Below, piece by piece: positions 1-9,100 of a stretch of DNA of 49,398 bases. The first letter of the stretch is position 1. Every line of letters begins with the position of its first letter. The position numbers were made by a program, and so were the translations under genes. Source of the DNA: Terrimicrobiaceae bacterium (GTDB taxonomy: Bacteria > Verrucomicrobiota > Verrucomicrobiia > Chthoniobacterales > JAATET01). Under the pieces are notes generated by a model. It saw only the letters and a program-made list of their open reading frames with translations. It searched no databases and was not told where the DNA came from. The stretch spans positions 1 through 49,398 of the forward strand of contig JAQTOP010000015.1 of NCBI GenBank assembly GCA_028713285.1, given 5' to 3'.

Positions 1-563
1 CCGAAGACGAACGGGTAGCCTTCGGCAAGGCAGGTGCGCATCTCGAGCACAGTGCCCAGCCGGTGGTAGGAGACGATGCGGTGCGCGAGGGCGGCGGAAT
101 AACAGGCGGCGGCTGGCTTCTTCGCCGGCTTCGCGCCGGGAGGGAAGACGTTCGTCGCGGGGTTCGCCGGGGTGGCCACGTAGGGCCAGGATTTCTCGGC
201 GCAGACGCCCTGTGCGGCGAGCGACTTGATGCCGTCGCGCAGGAAGGCGCCGCTGTCGCTGCCGACGGTGCCCTCGATCACGCGTTCGTTGTAATATACG
301 AACAGGCGGCTGAGATCGGTGAACGCGGCGCCGGCCTTCACCTCGAGAAACTCAAGCGCGCCGACGAGGGCATTCGCCGTGCAACTGCCAATCTGTTTTT
401 GATCCTCGACCTTCGAGGCGGTCGCGCGCAAGTCCACGGCCTTCGGCAGGCGGCGGGCTCGGGGGCGAATGGCGGCGTAGAGGAAGTCGCGGTGGTCCGG
501 CAGGTCGGGCAGCCAGCCATACCAGCGGGCGGAGCGGTGGGTGAGTGCGGATGGTTTTTTCAT
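1..563 (-). CDS. C1 (papain-like) cysteine peptidase, 3' end outside window
   Basis: The first 187 codons are visible; the reading frame is open to the left edge, so the C-terminal half with the catalytic His and Asn is not seen. The start is the ATG at 561-563. The protein opens with a basic segment without a hydrophobic signal peptide. It then has the typical C1 pattern: a DLR motif at 44-46 (mature N-terminus region), the oxyanion Gln55 in DQKQIGSC and catalytic Cys61. A second run, SPY-like (KSWPYV, 124-129), and further Cys residues at 121 and 178 fit the family. It would hydrolyse peptide bonds; the substrate is unknown. It is the last visible gene of the hydrolase cluster, 46 bases after the lipase gene. 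Family assignment is firm; catalytic completeness cannot be judged. Confidence 0.85.
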   Translation of the reverse strand, partial: MKKPSALTHRSARWYGWLPDLPDHRDFLYAAIRPRARRLPKAVDLRATASKVEDQKQIGSCTANALVGALEFLEVKAGAAFTDLSRLFVYYNERVIEGTVGSDSGAFLRDGIKSLAAQGVCAEKSWPYVATPANPATNVFPPGAKPAKKPAAACYSAALAHRIVSYHRLGTVLEMRTCLAEGYPFVF

Positions 564-609
564 GGTCTTGGTTTTTGTGGGATTTCGGGGATGACGATTT
601 CGCGGGAAA

Positions 610-1467
610 TCAAAATTGCAGCGGCTGCCGCGTGCCGGAGGCGAGTTCGCGCTGGTATTGCGCGATGTGGTCGATGTAGCCGGTCTGGAGATCGTGATCG
701 ACGACGACGACGGGGAAGTTCCGGGCGACGGCGAGGCCGACGCTGACTTCAGCGAGAAAGCGATTCCACCAGCCCTCGTCTGTGTGCGCATGGCCGGCGC
801 CGTCGAAGAAGACGAGCCTGCCGGTGTGGACGTAGCCGAGTTCGCGCGGCGGGATGCGGGTGACGAGGTCGGCGTCGTTGACGAAGCGGAAGTATTGCTG
901 GCCGATGCGCTGGGCGAGATTGCCGGCGAAGGTGGAGTCGCCGACGCGCGGCTGGCCGAACGTGTAGAGGCCGTTGACGGGCAGACGCAGCGTGTTGTCA
1001 AAAAGCAAAAGCGCCGTGGCGATCACCGCATCCGCCGCCCCCAGGCTGTGGCCCGTGATCCAGAGCGTCTGGCCGCGAGTCTGAAAGTTTCGGATGGTGG
1101 TGAGAATTTCCTGCTGGGCGTCACGAAAGGCGTGGCCGAAGCCATTGTGGATGTGGCCGACATTGAGGGCTGAGGGAAACAGGTAGTCGAAGTTGACCGG
1201 GGCGATGCGAAAATCGTCCATCCAGTCGCCCCATTTCTTCTCGGAGCCGCGGAAGGCCAGAATGAGGAATTCGTCGTTGCCGGCGACAAAGCCCTGCGTG
1301 TTCCGCGTGTCGAAGGCGTGAAAAAGATTGCAGCCGAGCGTGGCCTGCATGTCGCGGCCGGCGGCGACCGGATTCGGATTGTAGGCCATGTTCGACGCCG
1401 CCGCCAGGGCGAGGGCGTTGTCGGCGTCGAAGCGCGTGGTGAGAGGATGGAAGGCGAGCGGAGGCAT
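610..1467 (-). CDS. Class 3 (fungal-type) lipase family protein
   Basis: A 285-residue alpha/beta hydrolase of the lipase class 3 family. The nucleophile elbow GHSLG is at 139-143 (Ser141). A conserved FRGS motif (72-75) matches the family's oxyanion/lid region. FVNDADLVTRIPP (195-207) carries the acid Asp200, and His267 in DHIAQYQ near the C-terminus fits the catalytic His. It should hydrolyse acyl ester bonds of lipids or phospholipids. No signal peptide or lipobox is visible. A longer open frame exists upstream, but the ATG at 1465-1467 was chosen because upstream residues are Arg-rich shadow sequence overlapping the neighbouring gene. It lies 41 bases after the GH75-CHAP gene and before the C1 peptidase, so it is probably in one transcription unit. 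Confidence 0.88.
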   Translation of the reverse strand: MPPLAFHPLTTRFDADNALALAAASNMAYNPNPVAAGRDMQATLGCNLFHAFDTRNTQGFVAGNDEFLILAFRGSEKKWGDWMDDFRIAPVNFDYLFPSALNVGHIHNGFGHAFRDAQQEILTTIRNFQTRGQTLWITGHSLGAADAVIATALLLFDNTLRLPVNGLYTFGQPRVGDSTFAGNLAQRIGQQYFRFVNDADLVTRIPPRELGYVHTGRLVFFDGAGHAHTDEGWWNRFLAEVSVGLAVARNFPVVVVDHDLQTGYIDHIAQYQRELASGTRQPLQF

Positions 1468-1508
1468 AAGGTGCAGGATTTGTGGGAGGGTTTGAAAATG
1501 GCCGCCGG

Positions 1509-3083
1509 CTAGCCGCTGGCGAAAGCGATGTAACCGCGATTGATGCTGGCTACGGAACGGCCCGTGCGACGGAAGACGCCGATGCCTTCGCGAGAGCCGC
1601 CGTCGTTCGTGTTGCCTTCGATGGTCTCGACGCGGTTGCCGCTCACGCGCGCGACCAGGCCCGTGTGGCCCTGGCCGCCGCCCGTCGAGAGGATGAAGAT
1701 CATGCCCGGCTTGACCCGGCTGGGATCGTCCAGCGCCTCGTCGCGCGTGATCGTGGGCACGCCATTGGCGCGCGCGAGATTCCAGAGCGTGAGCACGCAG
1801 CCGGTGCGGCAGGCTTTTTCCAGCAGCGGGTTTTTTGCGCCGAGGGATTTCGCGGCGGTGGCGAAGCAATAGTAAACGAACGCGGCGCACCACGGATCGC
1901 CCGGGCCGATGCCGACGCCGCGTTGATACATCTCGACGCGCTCGCCGCGATTGCTGCCGGGCGGTTTTTCCATCGTGCCGATTTCTCCGGCAGCGACCTC
2001 GAGGACTTTCGCGAGCAAGGGTTCGTCGGGCGCGGCGGGCGAGGCATGCACGGTATCCCGTCCGAACAACGCGCCCCACGTCTCCGAGCCGACGATCCCA
2101 TCGACCTCCAGCGGATCGCCATTGAGCGTGGTGTGGCGCATTTGAAAAAGCTCGACGGCATCGGCGGTGTTGCTGCCAAAGCCGCCGTCCACGTTCAACG
2201 GAACGACCGCGCCGGCGTCGGTGCGTTCCGTGTAACCAAGGTTGCGCAGCCGCTGCTGGATGAGGCGCACTGCGGCGGTGTCGGCGCTGTCGAGCCGGAT
2301 GAGATGATTCGGATAGGCGAGGGCGGTTTCATTGCGGCGGAGCGGAACGAATGGCAGCACGCGTTCGACAAGGGATGCCGCGCCGCTGACTGCGCCAGCG
2401 GTCACCGGCGCGCTGGCGGCGATGGCCGCGAGCACGAGCGTGCCGGGGTCGCCGGGATGGAAAGATGTGAAATCCGCGTCGAGATCAAGCGGCCGCGCCG
2501 CGGCCTCGAGTTCCGCCTGCGAGAAAAAGAATCGCCGCTCGGGATTCGTGCCCGCGAAGTAGCGCACGACGATGTTCCGGGCGTCCTCGCCGCCGCTTTT
2601 GCCATTGGTCACCGCGTAGCCGAGGCGCTGGAGCAGGGCGAGCGAGCCCTCCGCACCGCTGCTGTTCCCGCTGTCACCCACGATGGCATAGACGGTCAGC
2701 CGCGTGCGCAGGCTGTGCACGACGCAAAAGTCGCCGAGCTTCACGCCCGCGTCGCGCGCGGCCTTCGCGAGGAGGGTGTAGTTGATTTCCGCGGCGTTGA
2801 CATAGCGGCGGGGGTCTGCGGGGCGGGGGTTGTTCTTGTCCGCGTAACCCGTGGTGGAAATATAGAATCCCGGGAACGGATCGTCGGGTCCCTGCACGAT
2901 GGGGGTCCTGCCGTCGTCGTTTTTCGTGAGATAGCCGACGATCTTTCCGGCCTTGGAGGCGCCGACGTGGGCGTTGAGTTCGTAGTCGAGGGCGAGGCGA
3001 TCGTCGGGGCCGTAGGAGTTCGGAGCGCCGTCCACGTCGATGGCCATCGGGACCTGGATTTCTGCGGATTTCGGGCGGCTCAT
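1509..3083 (-). CDS. Three-domain GH75 chitosanase / peptidoglycan-binding / CHAP-type hydrolase
   Basis: A 524-residue fusion. Residues 13-180 match glycoside hydrolase family 75 (fungal-type chitosanase): the DVDGAPNSYGP opening (16-26), QGPDDPFPGFYIS (64-76) and VGDSGNSSGAEGS (135-147) with the Asp137 and Glu145 pair expected for catalysis. Residues 262-341 form a PG_binding_1 domain (IQQRLRNLGY, DGIVGSETWGALF). Residues 355-524 look like a CHAP-type amidase/endopeptidase with Cys399 in PWCAAF, His473 in GHTGLV and EGNT at 489-492. Predicted roles are cleavage of chitosan-like or deacetylated glycan and of peptidoglycan stem peptides. There is no signal peptide, so release needs a non-Sec route or lysis. 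Domain identities are from motif recognition; the substrate pairing is inference. Confidence 0.87.
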   Translation of the reverse strand: MSRPKSAEIQVPMAIDVDGAPNSYGPDDRLALDYELNAHVGASKAGKIVGYLTKNDDGRTPIVQGPDDPFPGFYISTTGYADKNNPRPADPRRYVNAAEINYTLLAKAARDAGVKLGDFCVVHSLRTRLTVYAIVGDSGNSSGAEGSLALLQRLGYAVTNGKSGGEDARNIVVRYFAGTNPERRFFFSQAELEAAARPLDLDADFTSFHPGDPGTLVLAAIAASAPVTAGAVSGAASLVERVLPFVPLRRNETALAYPNHLIRLDSADTAAVRLIQQRLRNLGYTERTDAGAVVPLNVDGGFGSNTADAVELFQMRHTTLNGDPLEVDGIVGSETWGALFGRDTVHASPAAPDEPLLAKVLEVAAGEIGTMEKPPGSNRGERVEMYQRGVGIGPGDPWCAAFVYYCFATAAKSLGAKNPLLEKACRTGCVLTLWNLARANGVPTITRDEALDDPSRVKPGMIFILSTGGGQGHTGLVARVSGNRVETIEGNTNDGGSREGIGVFRRTGRSVASINRGYIAFASG

Positions 3084-3120
3084 GGATCAAGGGATTGGGA
3101 TGCGGTCGGTGCGGCAACAG

Positions 3121-3996
3121 TTAAAGCGCGGCGTCGGCGGGGACGAGGTCATCGGGTCTGGAAACGAGCGTCTTGATCCACACCGCGCCGGAGTCGGGCC
3201 GTTGATAGACCTCGATCACCGGCAGCGACGCGCCCTGGAGGACGGCGGCGAGCGATTTGCCGAGCGTTCCGGTTTCGCTCGGCCGGGCATCACGCAGGAA
3301 AACATTTGTCGTGACCACGAGCTGATCGCCCGGGGCGGGCAGCCTGGCGCCCACCGCCATGGTCTGGCCCAGCCATGCGCCGGCCTTCAACGTTCCCACG
3401 TAGCACCAGCCGCTGTTTGCCAGGGCCGGAGCAGCGGTGGCGGCGGCGTTGCGGAATTCCCGCGGGGTGATGTCGAGTTTGAGCGTTTGGATTTGGCGTC
3501 CGATGGTGCGCAGCTCGGCGGTGTGCTGTTCCAGCTCGGCGACTTTCTTGGGGTCGGGAACGTCCGCGCGGCTGATTTCCTGGTTGAGCGTCTCGACCTT
3601 TTTCTGCGTCGTTTGCTGATCGCTCTTGATTTTCGCTTCCTGTTCCTTGGCCTCGGCGAGTTCCTTCTCGAGATCGGCGCGATATTGCTCCCATTTGCCG
3701 CCAAGCTGGGTGGAGAAGTAGCGGCTGAATCGCAGGCGCGTCTCGATGCTGGGATCGAGGGCCTTGTCGGCGAGTTTGCTGACGAACTCGCGATCGCTCT
3801 CGATGCGCTTGATCTTCACCTGGGCGTCCTGCACCTGCCAGTTGAGGATCGGAACCAGCACGCCGACGAGCACGGTGCCGACGAGAAACTTCAACCCTGA
3901 GCCGACCTGAAGTGCAGTGTCGGACTTCACGGCGAGAGCCTTGATGCTCGCGGTGAGTTCGTCGAGTTTCGCGGCGATGTCGTCGGAGGCGGCCAT
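3121..3996 (-). CDS. Membrane-anchored coiled-coil protein, unknown function
   Basis: A 291-residue protein. The N-terminal 35 residues are polar and helical, followed by one hydrophobic segment at about 38-52 (LKFLVGTVLVGVLVPIL). Next is a conserved-looking stretch (DPSIETRLRFSRYFS, about 88-102) and a long Glu/Lys/Gln-rich coiled coil (about 110-180). A C-terminal globular part of about 110 residues contains YVGTLKAG and VVTTNVFLRD segments. No enzymatic motif is seen. The start ATG at 3994-3996 lies 5 bases after the stop of the upstream membrane-protein gene, so the two are probably co-translated and may form a membrane pair. Not recognised as a named family. Confidence 0.75.
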   Translation of the reverse strand: MAASDDIAAKLDELTASIKALAVKSDTALQVGSGLKFLVGTVLVGVLVPILNWQVQDAQVKIKRIESDREFVSKLADKALDPSIETRLRFSRYFSTQLGGKWEQYRADLEKELAEAKEQEAKIKSDQQTTQKKVETLNQEISRADVPDPKKVAELEQHTAELRTIGRQIQTLKLDITPREFRNAAATAAPALANSGWCYVGTLKAGAWLGQTMAVGARLPAPGDQLVVTTNVFLRDARPSETGTLGKSLAAVLQGASLPVIEVYQRPDSGAVWIKTLVSRPDDLVPADAAL

Positions 3997-4001
3997 GGCA
4001 A

Positions 4002-5003
4002 TCACACGGTCCTCTTCGCTTGCAGCCTGGGTTCCTCCGGCGCGCGGCCATTGCCCCGGATGTTGATGAAGCGGTTGAGCGTGTCGAACCAGAATGGCGC
4101 CCCGAGCGAGGCGGCCAGCGCGGTGAGGATCCAGCCGAAGAGCGCGGTGACGATGCGCCCGATATCCGGTCCCCCGCCCGGTCGCTTGAAGAAATAGAGC
4201 CAGGAGGATTCGTCCCAGCCGAGCGGGATGCCGAATCCGCCAAGCTCGGAGACGGATTTCTGCAAGGCCCGCAACGTGCCGGCGTCCGGTTCTCCGCCCT
4301 CCGGTTGACGCCGGATGGCGGCCTCGACGAGCGACTCCCGCACTTTTGGATCGGTCGTGAGCGTGCGCGCGATGCGCAGCGTATCGGCATTGCAGGCGAT
4401 GGCGAGCAGGAGGCCGAGGGCGAGCAGCCACTGCTGCGCGTAGCGTTTATACCAGCCGCTCACGCGGTTCATGCTGTCTTCAAACCACCGGCCCAGCCCC
4501 GCTTGAAACTGCTGAATGTCGCCCTCGGCGGCGTCGAGCAGCGCCTGGAGCGAGGCGGCGAAATGCGGGTTCGTCGTCTTCAGGGCGTCGATGCCTCCCG
4601 CGAGTTTTTGCGAGCGGGTGCCGGCGGTGCGCGGGCCGCGCTTGATGAGCAGGTCCACGAGCGCGATCACGAAAATCTCCGGCGCGATGTAGCTCGGGCG
4701 CTCGTTTTGCCCCCGGGAGAGCGCGTTGACGAGGCCGTGCGCGTAGAAATCGCCGAGCAGGCTGGCGGCTGCCGGGCCGGCGGGCCGCGCGGGTTTTCCA
4801 AAAAGCTTGATGCGCAGCGAGGCGATCCAGCCCGGCAGGGGGCAGTGGTGGTATTCGTGAAACAGCTCGCGCAGGCCCTGACGAAGGAACCGCGTGCGCT
4901 GGTCGAGGAACGAAAGCCAGATCTCGTTGGCCGCGGTGACGACGAGGCTGAAGAGCAGGAAGAGAAAGGTGAGTCCGATGAGGAGATCGAGGATGGCCGG
5001 CAT
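4002..5003 (-). CDS. Conserved multi-pass membrane protein, unknown function
   Basis: A 333-residue protein with three hydrophobic segments: residues 4-26 at the N-terminus, about 194-211 (QQWLLALGLLLAIACN) and about 285-306 before a short basic tail. Between the first two is a cytosolic or periplasmic loop with HEYHHCPLPGWI and PSYIAPEIFVIALVDLL. The motif WFEDSMNRVSGWYKR (about 176-190) just before the second membrane segment resembles a widespread but uncharacterised bacterial membrane protein family I recall from other genomes; I cannot name it. It sits directly upstream of the coiled-coil membrane gene (5-base gap). The two may anchor or export products of this cluster, which is inference only. 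Confidence 0.78.
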   Translation of the reverse strand: MPAILDLLIGLTFLFLLFSLVVTAANEIWLSFLDQRTRFLRQGLRELFHEYHHCPLPGWIASLRIKLFGKPARPAGPAAASLLGDFYAHGLVNALSRGQNERPSYIAPEIFVIALVDLLIKRGPRTAGTRSQKLAGGIDALKTTNPHFAASLQALLDAAEGDIQQFQAGLGRWFEDSMNRVSGWYKRYAQQWLLALGLLLAIACNADTLRIARTLTTDPKVRESLVEAAIRRQPEGGEPDAGTLRALQKSVSELGGFGIPLGWDESSWLYFFKRPGGGPDIGRIVTALFGWILTALAASLGAPFWFDTLNRFINIRGNGRAPEEPRLQAKRTV

Positions 5004-5107
5004 GGAGAAAGCGTTGGCGCGGTTTATTCGGGCAACATGCAGCGCGGGGTCGCGAGAACAGCATGCTCCATCTCCACACGGCAGGCGTCCCGCGCTTTCA
5101 TTGCAGC

Positions 5108-6112
5108 CTATGCGGCTTTGAATCCCTGACCGTCCCAGACCCACGTCACGGCGTCGCGGAGCGAGGAGGCGGCAAGCTCGCCGGGGGTGACGCGCTGGCG
5201 GATTTCGTCGCCGAATGTCGAGACATTCGGGATGAGGCCGGTGACGTTTATCCAGTGGTTCCATGCGCCGGGCTGCGAAAGTTTCGCCGGCACGGGCGGC
5301 GCTTTTTGATACCAGCCTGCGGCGTTTAGAATCGGCGTGAGCGGCAGATAGGTGCGGCTCGCGGTGACGGTTGCGCAGGCATTCGCGTCGCACTTATAGG
5401 CGTCCCACGATTGAGCCGTCACCGACGCGGCATTCGGCGCGGCGGCATTGAGCTGACGGGCCACGACTTCGAGTTTCGTCGTGCCGGTTGCCTGCGCGAG
5501 GGCGAGCGGATCGGCATCGGGATCGACGAGCGCGGCGGTGGGCATTAAATCAAGGGCGCGGCCGAGAAAAGGCAGCAAATCCGCAGGCGGCGTGGCGCCG
5601 GGTCCGGCAGGCGGCAGCGGGTGCGGCGAGCCAAGAATCGGCAGCGCGCAGCCGGCGTCGTGGATCGTTTTCAGCGCCGCGTCGAATGCCGCGGCGAAAT
5701 CGTTGCGAATCGAAAACTGCACCGGGATCGTCGGCTGCGCGGCTCCGGCCGGGCGGTCGTTCGCCCGCTGCACGTCGTAGAGAACCGGCGCGCTGGGCGA
5801 AAATCCCGGCGTCGGATTTGGCCCCGCGACGCCGAGCGCCGAGGCGAGCGCCTGCTCGCGCATCACGGTTTCACCGAGCGTATCGAGCAGGTTCAAATAG
5901 CCGCCGACTTCGGTGATGTTTCTCGGCACGGGAATGCGCGAAGAAAAAACGTCGCCCTCCGTCGAGAGCCGTCGCAGCAGCAGATTCTGCGCGGCGAGCG
6001 CGTCGGGCGAAACGGAGGATTGGAGAATCGCGGCGAGCGCGCTCATCACGTCGGTGGCGGCGGTGGTGACGGCGGCGGCGGTTGCTGCGGGCAGGGGTGC
6101 GGGATCAGACAT
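5108..6112 (-). CDS. Hypothetical protein in hydrolase cluster
   Basis: A 334-residue protein from the ATG at 6110-6112, 22 bases after the stop of the giant gene. An upstream in-frame start (6169) would overlap that gene and was not used. The N-terminus is Ala/Pro-rich and helical, with no signal peptide. The middle has several Pro-rich turns (GSPHPLPPAGPG). The C-terminal third has Trp-rich segments (GAWNHWINVTGLIPN, near 285-299, and VTWVWDGQGF at the very end) and a Cys pair in KCDANAC. I do not recognise a family. Its place between the giant protein and the membrane pair makes a structural or adaptor role possible. Confidence 0.72.
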   Translation of the reverse strand: MSDPAPLPAATAAAVTTAATDVMSALAAILQSSVSPDALAAQNLLLRRLSTEGDVFSSRIPVPRNITEVGGYLNLLDTLGETVMREQALASALGVAGPNPTPGFSPSAPVLYDVQRANDRPAGAAQPTIPVQFSIRNDFAAAFDAALKTIHDAGCALPILGSPHPLPPAGPGATPPADLLPFLGRALDLMPTAALVDPDADPLALAQATGTTKLEVVARQLNAAAPNAASVTAQSWDAYKCDANACATVTASRTYLPLTPILNAAGWYQKAPPVPAKLSQPGAWNHWINVTGLIPNVSTFGDEIRQRVTPGELAASSLRDAVTWVWDGQGFKAA

Positions 6113-6134
6113 GGAATGGCAGGGTTTGGAAGTT

Positions 6135-9100
6135 TCAGACGCCGCCGGCGGCGGCCTTGCCTCCGGCATCCGCGGCTTTGCCGGCTGCGTCGGCGACGGA
6201 TTTCACGATGCTCTCGGCGCTCTTCATCGCCTGGATCTGGATTTGGGTGTTCGCATCGATCGCCTTGTCGCGGCCGGTGGCGGCGCTTTGCGTGTCGGCG
6301 GCAATTTGCTTTTGCAGCGTCTCGATCCCGGTGAGATTCAGCTCCTTTGCGATGTCGGGCGATTGCTTGATGAGGGCTTCCAGCAGGGCGGTCGATTGCG
6401 GAGCGGCCGGCGGGCTGTTGATGGAAATGATGCTGCCCGAACCGGAGCCGCCGCCGACGCCCGAACCGCCGCCGGAGGCGGCTGCCGGAGCAAGGGCCTG
6501 AGGAGGCTGGAATGGGGAAGTTGGGATTGCATCCGCTTGATCGGACGGTGAGTCCTGCCAGTTCCAAAATCGCGTGAGGTCGATCTTCTCCGCCGAAGCG
6601 CAACAGCCGAGCACGGCCTCGCCGAGCGTGCCGTGCGCCGGCAGCGTGATCGAGGAGCGCGGCGGCTGGAATGCCTGCCGGTGAAAGCGGAGCAGCGCGT
6701 CCTGAATGTCGCGTGAGGTGACCTCCATTTTCGCCGCGACATCCGGAGGGATGCCGAAGGGCATGATCGCCGCGTTGCCGAAAAAGCCGAGGATTTGATT
6801 CGCCGCGCAATTCAGCAGCGGGACTTCCTGGTCCGCGGTTTGCACGCCGCCCGCCGGCACGCCAATCGTGTAGCGCTCGAGCAGAATCGCCCGCTCCTCC
6901 GCAGTGAGCGCGGCCCAGACGGCCTTCGAGTAGAAAACCGTGTTGCGCACGATGTGATGAAACACCGTCTCGATCCGCAGCAGGTCGGAGAACGAAAGCA
7001 CCGGCGCGATCCGCAGCGCGGCGAGCGGAAGCGTTCCGGCCATTCGCGTGCCGAAAAGGAACCCGAGTCCGCCCGCGAGAAAGTTGACATTACCGGGCAG
7101 GGTCGCGCTGCCGCCGTGAACCCACGGCCCGCCCAGCTCGTTTTCCAGTTCCGCAGGCGAAAGCGAAATCGTCTGGTTCTGGCTCAACTGCACGACCTCC
7201 GCGAAATTGGAAAACGTCACCGGCGGCAGTTTCAATTTATAGCTCAGGGACGAGAACTGGCGCGAGACGTCGAAGCGGGCAACATCCGTGCGCGCGAGCC
7301 AGTCCGGCAGCGGAATGTCCGCCTGCAAGGTCACACCCGGGGTTGGAACGCCAAAGCCCGCGAGCGGCTGGCGATGCTGCTTGAGCGCGCCGATCAGCTC
7401 CGCGCGCGAGCTGAATTTTTCCGGCGTCAAATCAACCGACGTGCCAGTGGCCGTCAGCAGCACCGGCCCGATTTGCGCGCCGCTTTTGCAGACGACCGTG
7501 ACGAAGACCTGCTCGAAGGGCATGAACGTTCCGTTGATCGCAAAGTGGACGATGTCCTGCTGGGTGGCGGTAGTTTTCGGCTTCGCCTCGGGATTGGCCG
7601 CGAAGTCCCGCAGTTGCCGCAGGCCGTAGGCGAGTTCGGCATTGCGCCGGAAAAAAGGCGCAAGCACGTCGTGGTAGCGCAGCACCATCGCGTAGCGCTT
7701 GAGCAATTCCCCGCGCGTTGCGGGCATTCCCGGCAGGCTGAATGGCTGGCCCTCCGGCAGGAACTGCACGAGCTCCAGCGGAACGAAGCAGACGAGCTGC
7801 ACGTCATCGACCTCCGAGGATACCGTGAAGTGGCGCAGCACCTGCCACCACTGCATCGTGAGCGCGTGGCCCTTGTTGTGATTGGTCACGATCCGTGTCG
7901 TCACCTGCGTCCGTTCCGTTTCCGACGCCACGCGGATGCTCGTCTGCGAGCCGCGCCGGCTGCCAGCGGCCACGCGCGAGAGCGCCGAGTGCATGTTCTG
8001 CGCGGCGTTCGAGGTGAAATCCCGGCTCGTGTTTTGCCAACTGTTCGTATTCCCGCTCGACGACGAACTCGAATAGCCGCCCGACACCCCGCCGCCGCCG
8101 AAGATCGCGCCGACGATGCCGGTCGATGCCTCCGCCGCGACGCTCCCGGTCTGGCTCGAGGAATCCACGTGACTCCCGCCGCTCGCCGCCTCGTCAAACG
8201 CCGAGCGGAACGTCGCCAGCGCCGAGGAATCCTGCGTTTCCTTGAAAGCCTGAAACTCGTCCTGGCTGAACGTCTCGACTGACCGCTCGCTCGCCGTCTT
8301 CACGCTCTCCTCGATGGCGATGCGCTGCTGCTCGCCGGGAGCAAGCGGCAGGGAATACACGAGATCGCCGAGCGACATGCCCGCCGGAATCCACGTCTGC
8401 TGCATGTGGACGATGTAGCCCATCCCGAGCGTCGAGGCCTTCGGCAGGAACACGGGGCTTTCCTCGATCTGCTGGTGGAAATTCGAGACATCGATGGGCC
8501 GGTCGATCGGCGTGCGATTCACGAGCACCAGCCTGCCGAGATCGTGCAGGTGCACCACGGCATCCTGCGCGCCGACCGCATTCCAGAATCCGTCCGCCGC
8601 GTGCGGAATCGCGAACGGAATGAAGCGGTCGCCTTCCAGCCCGATGCGGAAAAGCGGCTGCCATTGGTTCATCTGCGGCTCGATCAGCCGGATGAGGGTC
8701 GAGTAGCGAAAACTGTCGATCACCCCGCTGTTCGAGCGGAAGAGCCGGGCGCAATCGCCTTCGCCCAGCGTCATCTGCGGCGCGGGGGTCGCGAAATCCC
8801 CGGGCCGGTCCGCCACGTCCTTCGCGCTCGTCGCGAGAATGTCCGACTGGATTTCCTTTAACCGCGCCACGACGCTTTCCTGCCGCAGCGGCGCCAGCAT
8901 GCCCTCGACCGGGATCACGCCGAGCTGCGCGCCGGCGAGCTGCACCCGCTTCACGTTGAGTTCCATCACCGCGTTTTCCCCGCGCAGTTGCAATCGCAGG
9001 CCGGCCACCGGCAGCGGCACGGGCGGAAGGTTCAGCCGGAATCCGCCGCGCACGTCGGTCAAATCCTGCGGCGCGGTCCACGGCACGTTCGCCTGCGCGC

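Noticed and set aside
1482-3176. Long plus-strand open frame opposite the GH75-CHAP gene
   Set aside because: No domain; the minus strand gives clear GH75, PG-binding and CHAP motifs.
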